DNA of 64,000 nt. Origin: Taibaiella helva (GTDB lineage Bacteria > Bacteroidota > Bacteroidia > Chitinophagales > Chitinophagaceae). The notes below the pieces were generated by a model. That model did not search any database and had not been told where the DNA came from. It saw nothing but the letters and a program-made list of their open reading frames with translations. Position 1 is the stretch's first letter. Each line of letters begins with the position of its first letter. The translations under genes and the position numbers were made by a program. Shown piece after piece: positions 53,131 to 61,028 of the stretch. The stretch spans positions 186,001 through 250,000 of the forward strand of contig NZ_QUZZ01000002.1 in the NCBI RefSeq assembly GCF_003545695.1, given 5' to 3'.

Positions 53131-55254
53131 TTATTCCAGAACGAACCTGGCTTTATAAACAGAACCGCTTTCAGAGGACAGCTGCAGGTAATAGATGCCG
53201 GGGGCCTGCACTGCCGAACGGAGGTCTATGAGCAACGGCTGGTTATGTTGAAGATTCAGGTTGCGGCGGATAACGAGGGACTGGCCAAGGGTATTGAACA
53301 CTTGGTAGCTGTACGTGCCGGATATCGGTGCAATAACCGTTATCTGCCGTTCACTGGCAGGATTGGGAAATATAGCGAAGGTTGATGCCGGCGAGGGGAA
53401 TAGGGCTGTACGTACGGGGCTGTACGCGTAGCGACCGTCTCTATCCACCATTTTCAGCCGGTAATAATTAGTTGCCGCCAGGGGAAAGCGGTCCTCGAAA
53501 TAGTAAAGCGTGTGGCTTCCTTTCGCGGTTGTATGGCCAATCGTAGTAAAAGCGCTGCCATCGTTGCTTCGTTCAACCTCGTAATGGCTGAAGGCAATCT
53601 CTTCTCCCGCCTCCCATTGCAGATGTACTTGTGTCTGCACTGTCTTTGCGGTAAAGCTCTTCAGCCTGACGGGAAGAACAACCTCGTTGATGATAGCGGC
53701 AAAATCCTCGGCTTGTCCGTATTGCAAAGTGGTGCAGGGTTGCGGATTGGCGGCAACATCGGAAACGACACGGACGCGCACATAGGTGTTTTCCACTACA
53801 TAGGACTGGTTCGGCACGGTGAAGGTTCCGCTGTGCGTATAAAAGCTTTGACCTGAAGGCCCGTCGCTGGAAAATACCAGTTCTCCGGTCCCAGTAAAGA
53901 CGCCATCGTTGTTGTAGTCGATATAGACCCTCACGTTCTCCGGATTGTTACCGGCGCCCACGGATATGGCATAGCTCTGGCCTTTCTGAAAGTGGGCAGG
54001 AGCTACGGCGCTCTGCTGGCAGCTGGACAGGGTACGGTTGATATAGGAAAGATTCCCGTCATTGGTATATCCCTGGGAGAAGGATTGCAGATCACCTATT
54101 ATGATATTTCTTGGCCCTACATCGAAAGCGTTGTTGGTATTGACGACACCGGGCCCGGGACAAGCTGTAACTGCGGGTCCGGGCTGCACCGGCTGCGCTC
54201 CCGGCGCCGTAGCGCCCAGCGATTGGATCAGGCTGCTCCGCATATTGAATAACGCGAGCATTACCCTGTCGGATTGTCCCTGGGTAAAGCGGTCTGGACA
54301 GCTTGAATAGCCCATAATGTTATTGATCACCGGGACCCAGGAAGTACCCGTACAAGGGTTGTTGCCCGTAGGACAATCGAATACGGCCGCCGCCTGAGGG
54401 TCAGTGTCACAGATTTTATCGCCTGTTGTGGCGCAGTTCCCGGTAACACAGCCGCCCTCGAAGGGATGACGTAGGTTGAAAGCATGTCCCATTTCATGCG
54501 ATATCGTGGTCGCACCCGGCGCCAGCTGGCTGGCGGTAATGACCAGGCCATCCAGGCTTGCCTGGGCCGGTGGAAGGAAAGCATAACCCTGTACTCCCGA
54601 TCCGGCGCTATAGCCGTCCCAGTTATCAATCTCTGAAACGATCCATATATTATAGTAGTTGGTGTTGGGCCACCAGATAAGTCCCTTCAATGTTGCGTCC
54701 GATATGCCGCCCGTACTTTGTATATTCACACCGTTGCTGTCATAAGCAGTGCCATTGGCGCCGCCTAATGCGGTGACTCCATTGATGCGGTTGATGCCCG
54801 TAGTCGGGTTACAGGAAGAATCACGTTGGGCGAACGCAAACCGTATCCGGATATTAACGCCACCCGCACCTGCCGCCGGATGCCCTGGAAAGGTCGCCGC
54901 AAAATTCTGGTTCAGCTCTGTAATGGCATTTTGTATAGTGGCATCGCTGGGGTTGTAGATAGTGCCGATGGCGCCTCCTTTATGGATCACATGTACAACC
55001 ACCGGAATCTCGTAGAGGGTATCGTTGCCGCTGACGACTACTTTCCGGGCCGGGCTGCCAGGGCCGTGCACCTGCTGCCATAATTGTTCAAAAGCAGCCT
55101 GACGGCGGTTGAATTCAGGGTTTGTCTGCATCATTTTTTCACGTACCGCATCGGCTCCGCAAAAGGCCCGGTTTTGTCCGGCCGCCAGATGGTTATATAA
55201 AATGCATGATAAAAAAAGTAAAGAGACAGCGGCTTGTTTTGTAAATTTGCTCAT
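53131..55254 (-). CDS. Secreted M43-like metalloprotease with GEVED and T9SS type A domains
   Basis: The 707-residue protein has a signal peptide (KQAAVSLLFLSCILYNHLAAGQ). The catalytic domain contains the zincin signature HExxHxxxxxH: H253-E254-M-G-H257 and H263 in SHEMGHAFNLRH, consistent with the pappalysin (M43) family. A GEVED domain follows (VYIDYNNDGVF and YGQAEDFAAI), then an Ig-like region (LKSFTAKTVQTQVHLQWE), and the T9SS type A C-terminal domain (FAIFPNPASE at its start, then IYYLQL near the end). It would be exported by the type IX system and act on extracellular proteins. It is terminal on its strand, downstream of a 780-bp gap. Confidence 0.93.
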   Translation of the reverse strand: MSKFTKQAAVSLLFLSCILYNHLAAGQNRAFCGADAVREKMMQTNPEFNRRQAAFEQLWQQVHGPGSPARKVVVSGNDTLYEIPVVVHVIHKGGAIGTIYNPSDATIQNAITELNQNFAATFPGHPAAGAGGVNIRIRFAFAQRDSSCNPTTGINRINGVTALGGANGTAYDSNGVNIQSTGGISDATLKGLIWWPNTNYYNIWIVSEIDNWDGYSAGSGVQGYAFLPPAQASLDGLVITASQLAPGATTISHEMGHAFNLRHPFEGGCVTGNCATTGDKICDTDPQAAAVFDCPTGNNPCTGTSWVPVINNIMGYSSCPDRFTQGQSDRVMLALFNMRSSLIQSLGATAPGAQPVQPGPAVTACPGPGVVNTNNAFDVGPRNIIIGDLQSFSQGYTNDGNLSYINRTLSSCQQSAVAPAHFQKGQSYAISVGAGNNPENVRVYIDYNNDGVFTGTGELVFSSDGPSGQSFYTHSGTFTVPNQSYVVENTYVRVRVVSDVAANPQPCTTLQYGQAEDFAAIINEVVLPVRLKSFTAKTVQTQVHLQWEAGEEIAFSHYEVERSNDGSAFTTIGHTTAKGSHTLYYFEDRFPLAATNYYRLKMVDRDGRYAYSPVRTALFPSPASTFAIFPNPASERQITVIAPISGTYSYQVFNTLGQSLVIRRNLNLQHNQPLLIDLRSAVQAPGIYYLQLSSESGSVYKARFVLE

Positions 55255-55522
55255 AAGACCAATTTTTGCTTAAAATAATATCGTTTCAATGTTTTATTTG
55301 TTAATTTATGCAAACGCAAAGCCGGTTGTGGGGCAAATAAAGGATCAAGCGGAACCGTGTGTGGATTACAGGAGATATATGCAATGATATTATGAGAAAC
55401 TTCGATCATTATGAAGTGGCAGAATAGCACAGTCAGGTCCGCACTGTTGCTACTCCGGCTTTTCCGGTTCTGCAGGACAGCGAAGATTGGCAGATGATCT
55501 TATAGCTATCCCATACTACAGG

Positions 55523-55600
55523 ACTCCTCAGGAGCCGAGCTTTGTAGCATCAGCATGAACACACATAAATTGCTCTGTGGAAGCAAAAGAGGGTTGCTAA
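55523..55600 (+). repeat. Two degenerate GGAGC...TTTGTAGCA repeats
   Basis: GGACTCCTCAGGAGCCGAGC then TTTGTAGCATCAGCAT (55523-55555), and TGCTCTGTGGAAGCAAAAGA then GGGTTGCTAA (55571-55600), align with the 28580-28605 copy of the dispersed repeat with several substitutions. Confidence 0.6.
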
Positions 55601-55623
55601 CGAAAGATATGGATCCAGCCGTC

Positions 55624-55652
55624 GGTCAGGCCGTTACACCTCTCTGTCGGAC
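55624..55652 (+). repeat. Degenerate GGTCAGGCCG...GTCGGAC repeat
   Basis: The segment GGTCAGGCCGTTACACCTCT then CTGTCGGAC resembles the 28373-28402 copy. It follows the two GGAGC-type copies, in the same order as in the 28225-28759 island. Confidence 0.5.
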
Positions 55653-55795
55653 TATATCCGCGCAGGTGCGGCGCAAGCTCACTCATAAGCATTGGAGCAT
55701 TCCACCGGTATTGAGCCGATGTTCCGGATTTCCTCAGGACGTACTTAAATTGTATCCGGCTTGGTCCTTGATAAGGTTGTGAGAAGTGCATTAAC

Positions 55796-55837
55796 AGGCA
55801 AAAAAGCCATGGCTGGCAGGGGCCTGCCGCCATGGCT
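55796..55837 (-). terminator. Strong minus-strand hairpin terminator in the gap
   Basis: AGCCATGGC (55805-55813) pairs with GCCATGGCT (55829-55837), with inner GGCAGG/CCTGCC pairs and one bulge. The minus-strand transcript then ends in TTTTTT. It may end transcription from the DUF2752 gene ~200 bp upstream, or belong to a separate short transcript. Confidence 0.7.
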
Positions 55838-56033
55838 GCTAACAAAAAACAAAAACAAAAACCAGGGTAAGTAGGTCATCGTTGCAGCGGCGCCTGGCGT
55901 CACTTCGCGATGAATGATCTAAATTACAGCATTCCTTTTGTAACAAAATTCATTTTTCGGTGAAAGGAAGCTGGCTTCAGGTAAACGGCTAAAGGTTGAT
56001 CGCAGCATCTTATTTTAGGGCAATAGCGCATGC

Positions 56034-56441
56034 TCAGCCTTCTTTGTAAATATTCCATACCCAGTTGGCCAGAACAAGGATGACCGCAATGATCGCTACG
56101 AATGGCTTGCGCAGTATAGTTTCCGCACGGCGGTACTCTTTGTAAAAGCTCTGGCGGCGCAGTATAAGGTCGGTGAGGATCCATACCGGCGTCACCAAAA
56201 GGAACAACAACGCAGGAAATCCAAGCGGGTTAAGCAATAGCGCGCCGCGTATATCGCCGTCCAGGATGGCTACCGCAGAGCGGGTCATGCCGCAGGAAGG
56301 GCAGGGTAGCCCGGTTATTGCGTACCACAGGCACATCCTGAAGCTATGCTGCTCATGGATCACCTTACCCGAAAAGGCCAGCCAGGCATATCCCGCAGTG
56401 CAGGCCGCCAGCAGAAAAGCATATAGCTTGTTCCTGTTCAC
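56034..56441 (-). CDS. DUF2752 membrane protein
   Basis: From a GTG start at 56441 the protein is 135 residues. It has the DUF2752 core: GLPCPSCGMTRSAVAILDGDIRGA and LNPLGFPALLFLL, with about three membrane helices. An ATG at 56534 would add 31 residues and overlap the TM2 gene by 82 bp, so the GTG start, 12 bp after the TM2 stop, is preferred. Function is unknown. In other Bacteroidota, DUF2752 often accompanies TM2 genes, as here. Confidence 0.8.
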   Translation of the reverse strand: MNRNKLYAFLLAACTAGYAWLAFSGKVIHEQHSFRMCLWYAITGLPCPSCGMTRSAVAILDGDIRGALLLNPLGFPALLFLLVTPVWILTDLILRRQSFYKEYRRAETILRKPFVAIIAVILVLANWVWNIYKEG

Positions 56442-56452
56442 TGTCTGCCGGA

Positions 56453-56791
56453 TTAATAAAGCACCTGCTGCAGCTTGGTCAGGTTCTTTTCCCGGGTCGC
56501 TCCCATAATGAGGAACCAGTCGACGATAGCCCATACACCCAGGCCGCCGCAGGTGAGCAGCTTTCCTACGCCCAGGCCCACATCGCCGATGAGGAAGCGG
56601 TCGATACCCAGGCTGCCAGCCAGCAGCGAAACGATCAATATGGTGGTAGGATCATGAAATTCCAGCGTTTGAATAGCCATCCAGCGGGATTCGTCTACCT
56701 GCAGCATCCGGTCGCGGATGGCGGTAAGCTGATAGCTTTCAAAATACTTGCCCTTAGTCATAAGGAACATTTCTACTTTCTGGTTATCCAT
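56453..56791 (-). CDS. TM2 domain protein
   Basis: The 112-residue protein has an N-terminal soluble part and a TM2 domain: two helices joined by a short turn with the hallmark LAGSLGIDRFLIGDVGLGVGK and VWAIVDWFLI. TM2 proteins are small membrane proteins of uncertain function, sometimes found with transport or secretion genes. It is followed by DUF2752 in the same direction. Confidence 0.87.
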   Translation of the reverse strand: MDNQKVEMFLMTKGKYFESYQLTAIRDRMLQVDESRWMAIQTLEFHDPTTILIVSLLAGSLGIDRFLIGDVGLGVGKLLTCGGLGVWAIVDWFLIMGATREKNLTKLQQVLY

Positions 56792-56991
56792 CGGGATTTT
56801 TGTTTGACGGTGTGTAAAGTTGTTTCGGGCGCAAAAATAGCCATTTATACTTTATGGTTACGGGGATGTTGCGGATCAAGCTTAAATGTTGGAGGGATAC
56901 AATATAGTATGTCCTGAGGAAAATCCGGAGCGTCGGTTCAGAACCCGGAGGATGGAATGCTTCAGCGCTTGTATTGCATCTGCATGGCCAG

Positions 56992-57019
56992 GCCGGTCGG
57001 GACGTGTAATGGCCTGACC
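56992..57019 (-). repeat. Dispersed repeat (CAGGCC-CCGACCGGC type), inverted copy
   Basis: On the minus strand it reads GGTCAGGCCATTACACGTCC followed by CGACCGGC, matching the 28373-28402 copy at most positions. Confidence 0.65.
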
Positions 57020-57055
57020 ATGGCGCATCCATGGCGCTGGTTACAGGTTGCGGTT

Positions 57056-57092
57056 GAAACAAAAACCGGTAAAGCACGCTGCTCTACCGGTT
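57056..57092 (-). terminator. Terminator of accC
   Basis: On the minus strand AACCGGTAGAGCA pairs with TGCTTTACCGGTT through one G-T wobble, followed by TTTTG. It lies 39 bases after the accC stop. Confidence 0.75.
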
Positions 57093-57130
57093 CCCGATTT
57101 ACAATATCAAATGGTTTTAAATTACCTGCC

Positions 57131-58468
57131 TTACTTCAGCTCGAAGGTTTCAGTAAACTTGGTCGTGAAGTTGCCTTCCCTGAACTGCTCGTTCCGCATC
57201 AGCTGGATGTGGAAAGGAATGGTTGTCTTTACGCCTTCGATCACATACTCGCTCAGGGCGCGCTCCATAGTAGAGATCGCTTCTTCGCGGGTTTGCGCGA
57301 TCGCGATTACCTTGGCGATCATGGAATCGTAATAAGGCGGGATGGTGTAGCCGGCATAGATATGCGAGTCGACACGGATACCGTGCCCTCCGGGTGTATG
57401 GAGCACGGTAATGGTACCGGGGCTCGGACGGAAATCGTTATAGGGATCTTCGGCGTTGATGCGGCATTCGATGGCGTGCATCTTCGGCTCGTAGTTCTTA
57501 CCGCTGATGGGTACGCCCGCCGCGATTTTGATCTGCTCCTTGATGAGGTCGAAGCTGATCACTTCTTCCGTTACTCCGTGCTCCACCTGGATACGGGTAT
57601 TCATCTCCATGAAGTAGAAGTTGCGGTGCTTATCGACGAGAAATTCGATGGTACCTACGCTCTCATAATTGATCGCGGAAGCCGCTTTGATCGCCGCTTC
57701 ACCCATTCTCTGGCGCAGCTCCGGTGTAATGAAGGGAGAGGGAGACTCCTCTACCAGCTTCTGGTGCCGGCGCTGGATCGAGCAATCGCGTTCGCTCATA
57801 TGGCATACCGTACCGTATTGGTCGCCGGCGACCTGGATCTCGATATGCCGGGGCTCTTCCACGAATTTCTCCATGTAGATACCGTCATTCTTGAAGGAAG
57901 CGCCAGCTTCCGCTTTAGCTGTATTGTAGGCTTTTTCGATCTCCTCTTCGTTCCATACCACGCGCATACCCTTTCCGCCGCCGCCGGCGGTCGCTTTCAG
58001 GATGACAGGATAGCCCATTTCGGCGGCCAGCTTTTTGGTCTCTTCAACGCTTTGCAGCAAACCGTCGGAACCGGGGATTACCGGTACGCCGGCCCTGATC
58101 ATCGTTTCTTTGGCTGTCATCTTATCACCCATCGAACGGATCATCTCAGGGGTGGGGCCGATGAACTTGATATTGTACTGGGCGCAGATTTCCGCAAAGC
58201 CGGCATTCTCGGCCAGGAACCCATAGCCCGGGTGGATGGCGTCGGCATTGGTGATCTCGGCCGCAGCCATAATGTGCGGTATATTGAGGTAAGAGTCGGC
58301 GCTCTGTGCTTTACCGATACATACTGCTTCATCGGCGAAACGCACGTGAAGGCTATCCTTGTCGGCGGTAGAATAGATCGCGACAGTCTGGATGCCCATT
58401 TCCCGGCAGGTGCGGATGATACGCAGGGCGATCTCGCCACGGTTGGCAATCAGTATTTTTTTGAACAT
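57131..58468 (-). CDS. accC: Biotin carboxylase subunit of acetyl-CoA carboxylase
   Basis: The 445-residue enzyme carboxylates biotin on AccB with ATP and bicarbonate, the first step of malonyl-CoA synthesis. It is an ATP-grasp protein: [20 protein letters not shown] at the start, the glycine-rich ATP loop [45 protein letters not shown], and the C-terminal [18 protein letters not shown]. It is full-length. accB lies 211 bp upstream and efp beyond it, an arrangement common to many bacteria. Confidence 0.97.
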   Translation of the reverse strand: MFKKILIANRGEIALRIIRTCREMGIQTVAIYSTADKDSLHVRFADEAVCIGKAQSADSYLNIPHIMAAAEITNADAIHPGYGFLAENAGFAEICAQYNIKFIGPTPEMIRSMGDKMTAKETMIRAGVPVIPGSDGLLQSVEETKKLAAEMGYPVILKATAGGGGKGMRVVWNEEEIEKAYNTAKAEAGASFKNDGIYMEKFVEEPRHIEIQVAGDQYGTVCHMSERDCSIQRRHQKLVEESPSPFITPELRQRMGEAAIKAASAINYESVGTIEFLVDKHRNFYFMEMNTRIQVEHGVTEEVISFDLIKEQIKIAAGVPISGKNYEPKMHAIECRINAEDPYNDFRPSPGTITVLHTPGGHGIRVDSHIYAGYTIPPYYDSMIAKVIAIAQTREEAISTMERALSEYVIEGVKTTIPFHIQLMRNEQFREGNFTTKFTETFELK

Positions 58469-58679
58469 GAACTTTGAATTAGCTTGCCGGATCTTATCCG
58501 GAACAGGTGAATTTCCCTGGTCCGGTATTTCCCGGTATTGAATGTTAATGACCGGCCCGGTAGTGCCTGCTGACAGCTATACTACCAGGGCACTTTGTAC
58601 TGGACCTTATCATGCCCGTGACAACCGGCCCGATCCGCTGTCGTGGCTCCGCCACCAGCTATAAGGCCGGGGCTTCCGG

Positions 58680-59168
58680 TTAAGGTTCAACCAGGAATAA
58701 GGGTTGATCGTATTCTACCGGGGTAGCGTCGTCGATCAGCACTTTTACGATACGGCCGCTTACTTCGCTCTCGATCTCGTTGAACAGCTTCATGGCTTCA
58801 ACAATGCAGATCACCTGGCCGGGCCTGATCTCGTCGCCTACATTCACAAAAGAAGGCTTATCGGGGCCGGGGCTGCGGTAGAAAGTACCGATCATGGGAG
58901 ACTTGATGGTGATGGCGTTGCTGGCCTCAGCGGCAGGCGCTGCCGGTGTGGCAGGGGCCTGGGGCGCTGCTGCCGGGGGGGCAGCCTGGGGAAGTGCGGG
59001 CATAGCCATAGGCTGAGGCAAAGCGGTGGTGGCCTGTACCGCTACAAACTGGGTCTCAGTAGCTGCCTGTTTGATCGTAATTTCAAAATCGCCGTCCTTG
59101 ATCGATACTTCGCTGATATTGGATTTGTTTACCGCTTTAAGCAGTTCCTGGATTTGTTTGAATTCCAT
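58680..59168 (-). CDS. accB: Biotin carboxyl carrier protein
   Basis: The 162-residue protein (start 59168, [10 protein letters not shown]) has an N-terminal helix, a Pro/Ala-rich flexible linker ([20 protein letters not shown]) and the biotinyl domain with the biotin-accepting Lys in [10 protein letters not shown]. The preceding in-frame ATG at 59186 would add six residues not seen in the family. It carries the carboxyl group from AccC to the carboxyltransferase. The 211 bp between accB and accC contain several short hairpins but no ORF. Confidence 0.96.
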   Translation of the reverse strand: MEFKQIQELLKAVNKSNISEVSIKDGDFEITIKQAATETQFVAVQATTALPQPMAMPALPQAAPPAAAPQAPATPAAPAAEASNAITIKSPMIGTFYRSPGPDKPSFVNVGDEIRPGQVICIVEAMKLFNEIESEVSGRIVKVLIDDATPVEYDQPLFLVEP

Positions 59169-59230
59169 AATTGCTGATTTAATCACTCCGCCTGCCGGGA
59201 GGCAGGAAGAGCATGCTCTGAATTTGCTTT

Positions 59231-59266
59231 AAAAAAAATCAGAAGCTGTTCCTCGGGACAGCTTCT
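59231..59266 (-). terminator. Terminator of efp
   Basis: On the minus strand AGAAGCTGT pairs with ACAGCTTCT (59241-59249 and 59258-59266), followed by TTTTTTTT. It lies between efp and accB, so efp can be transcribed separately. Confidence 0.85.
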
Positions 59267-59279
59267 GGACCAAATGATA

Positions 59280-59846
59280 TTATCCTTTTACGCGTTCGAC
59301 GTATTCGCCGGTTACAGTATTGATCTTGATCAGCTCGTCGTTGTCTACGAACAAGGGTACGTTCACGGTAGCGCCGGTTTCCAGCGTAGCCGGTTTCAGG
59401 GTGCGGGTAGCGGTATCGCCTTTCAGGCCGGGTTCGGTATAGGTAACACGCAGCACGATAGAAGCGGGGAGCTCTACGCCCATGGGCATTTCCGTTTCGG
59501 TATTGATCATCACCTGGCATTCCTGGCCATCTTTGTACAGATCGGGGCGGTCAACCATATTCTCTGCAACGACGATCTGCTCGAAAGTGCTGTTGTCCAT
59601 CAGGTTGAAGCCGCTGTCGTCCTTGTACAGGAACTGGTAGCTGCGACGTTCCACACGCACCGGGTAAATGGTATCGCCGGAGTTCCAGGTATGCTCGATG
59701 CTCCTGTTATTGTCCACACCTTTCAGCTTGGCCCATACTTTGGCTGCAGCCCTGGCGGTTTTGTTCTGGCCGAATTCTACTACGCTGTACAGTGCGCCGT
59801 CCAGTTTCAGGATAAGACCATTGCGAATATCTGCTGTGTTTGCCAT
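59280..59846 (-). CDS. efp: Translation elongation factor P
   Basis: The 188-residue, three-domain protein relieves ribosome stalling at polyproline. The N-terminal KOW-like domain has ADIRNGLILKLDG. The loop that normally carries the modified Lys in PGKG reads EFGQNKTARAAA here (K29), so the Pro-Gly flanks are missing while a Lys remains. The middle domain has ERRSYQFLYKDDSGFN and the C-terminal domain ends LKPATLETGATVNVPLF. Whether K29 is modified, and how, cannot be told from the sequence. A TACTTTTG box lies about 80 bases upstream. Confidence 0.95.
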   Translation of the reverse strand: MANTADIRNGLILKLDGALYSVVEFGQNKTARAAAKVWAKLKGVDNNRSIEHTWNSGDTIYPVRVERRSYQFLYKDDSGFNLMDNSTFEQIVVAENMVDRPDLYKDGQECQVMINTETEMPMGVELPASIVLRVTYTEPGLKGDTATRTLKPATLETGATVNVPLFVDNDELIKINTVTGEYVERVKG

Positions 59847-59926
59847 GAAATTGTTTTTACCTTCCCCAAAGGTTGTTTTATCAGCAGGAAGGATTTGTGA
59901 TTAATTACTTTAATAAGAACAGGCTG

Positions 59927-59934
59927 CAAAAGTA
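59927..59934 (-). promoter_or_regulatory. -7 box TACTTTTG of efp
   Basis: On the minus strand this is an exact TAnnTTTG match, predicting a ~75-base leader before the ATG at 59846. Confidence 0.5.
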
Positions 59935-60037
59935 AATATTTAGTTCTTTTCCCGAAATTATAGGACACTTATTTCTGCTTTTTGTGGAAAAAAGATTGGT
60001 TTTTGATCAAAATTTATCTGAAATGGGTTAAAAATGT

Positions 60038-60067
60038 AAAAATCCTGCCATTTTGGGCAGGATTTTT
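60038..60067. terminator. Bidirectional terminator between efp and the 2OG oxygenase
   Basis: AAAAATCCTGCC (60038-60049) pairs perfectly with GGCAGGATTTTT (60056-60067). It lies just past the oxygenase stop on the minus strand, before the efp promoter region, so it ends the oxygenase transcript. Confidence 0.85.
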
Positions 60068-60088
60068 ACAAAAGGTAGAAAAGGCCGG

Positions 60089-60958
60089 CTATTTCTTTTT
60101 GCCGCCGAATTTATTCAGGATTTTGCTGATGAAGGCGTCGTTAATGCCCAGCGCCCGCTTGATGCGGGTATAGCCGGCGACCATTTTTTTATCAAGGTAG
60201 ATCAGGATGGATTTCGCACCGTCCTGGGGCCGCGATTTATAATTGGTCGACCGCAGCGTCGGCTTTACTTCCTCTTCGGTAAAGTAGTAGAGCGCGATCG
60301 ATTTGCGGGTCATATCTTCAGGGCAAAGAATCGTTTCGGGTACGCCATGGTAGGAGTCCTCATCGGTATTAAAGATCACGCAGCGGTTGAACAGCGGCGC
60401 GATCTTCTGCTGTACCCCGGTCATTTTACGGTCCCAGAGCTCAAGGTCGCCGTTGTATTCCGGTTTCCAATCCTTATTGAGATAGATCAGGATATTGACC
60501 CGTCTGCGCCAGTTGCGTTTATGTGGATGTACCGTAAAATCGGCATGCACATTGAGGAAGCCGTTGCGCTGCGATTGATGCAGACCACCGCCCTCCAGCA
60601 TATCGTCGGCCAGCAGGTTGGGAATGCCGGTCAGCCTGCTCAGGTAGGAAACGAACGCCGGAGAGTTCATTTCTTTGATCACTTCCTGTATAAAAGGGGG
60701 CAGCAGCTCCAGCTTATTGAGGCCGTGCTTTTTTTCATTAATATGCACATAGTGGATCCATCCCTCATCCTTTACCGAGGGGAACTCGGCCAGCGCCTGC
60801 TCTGCGGCCCAGGGCTCCAGGAAGTCTTCCAGCTGAATGTGAGGGTAGGGGCCGGCCTGCTGGTACTTCCCCGCATTGGCAGCCAGCTGCTCTTCCCAAT
60901 GCTTATAGTCAAAGATCTTCTTACTGTCTTTGTCCGCACTGATCGTCGATGTATTCAT
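60089..60958 (-). CDS. 2-oxoglutarate/Fe(II)-dependent oxygenase
   Basis: The 289-residue protein fits the prolyl 4-hydroxylase-like 2OG-Fe(II) oxygenase family. The iron-binding H-x-D is in NVHADFTVHP, the distal His in EDSYHGVPE, and a likely 2-oxoglutarate-binding Arg in TRKSIALYYF. Strand-rich NILIYLNKDWKPEYNGDLELWD lies between. It would hydroxylate a protein or small-molecule substrate that cannot be deduced. A TACCTTTG box lies 47 bases upstream of the start. Confidence 0.88.
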   Translation of the reverse strand: MNTSTISADKDSKKIFDYKHWEEQLAANAGKYQQAGPYPHIQLEDFLEPWAAEQALAEFPSVKDEGWIHYVHINEKKHGLNKLELLPPFIQEVIKEMNSPAFVSYLSRLTGIPNLLADDMLEGGGLHQSQRNGFLNVHADFTVHPHKRNWRRRVNILIYLNKDWKPEYNGDLELWDRKMTGVQQKIAPLFNRCVIFNTDEDSYHGVPETILCPEDMTRKSIALYYFTEEEVKPTLRSTNYKSRPQDGAKSILIYLDKKMVAGYTRIKRALGINDAFISKILNKFGGKKK

Positions 60959-61004
60959 CAGATAAAATTAACGGGTTAAAGTTTGCTGTCTGGCTTGGGG
61001 CAAG

Positions 61005-61012
61005 CAAAGGTA
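61005..61012 (-). promoter_or_regulatory. -7 box TACCTTTG of the 2OG oxygenase gene
   Basis: On the minus strand this is an exact TAnnTTTG match 46 bases before the ATG at 60958. Confidence 0.45.
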
Positions 61013-61028
61013 AATGAAAGCTGCGTAT

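Larger units (their letters stand above)
55255..56033. other. 780-bp gap with degenerate repeats and a terminator-like hairpin
   Basis: No convincing protein gene lies here. The region holds degenerate copies of the dispersed repeat family: CTCC...GGAG...TTTGTAGCA elements at 55523-55555 and 55571-55600, and a GGTCAGGCC element at 55624-55652. It also has a long hairpin with a minus-strand T-tail at 55796-55837 and a Phe-rich short ORF overlapping it. Confidence 0.6.
56792..57130. other. Gap between the TM2 gene and accC
   Basis: This 339-bp region holds no credible ORF. It contains one inverted copy of the dispersed GACCGGC repeat (56992-57019) and the accC terminator (57056-57092). Poly-A/T-rich sequence at 56810-56900 may contain the TM2 promoter. 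Confidence 0.5.

Noticed and set aside
56957-58477. 506-codon plus-strand frame antisense to accC
   Set aside because: accC on the minus strand has full biotin carboxylase motifs. The plus frame has no recognisable domain and overlaps it completely.
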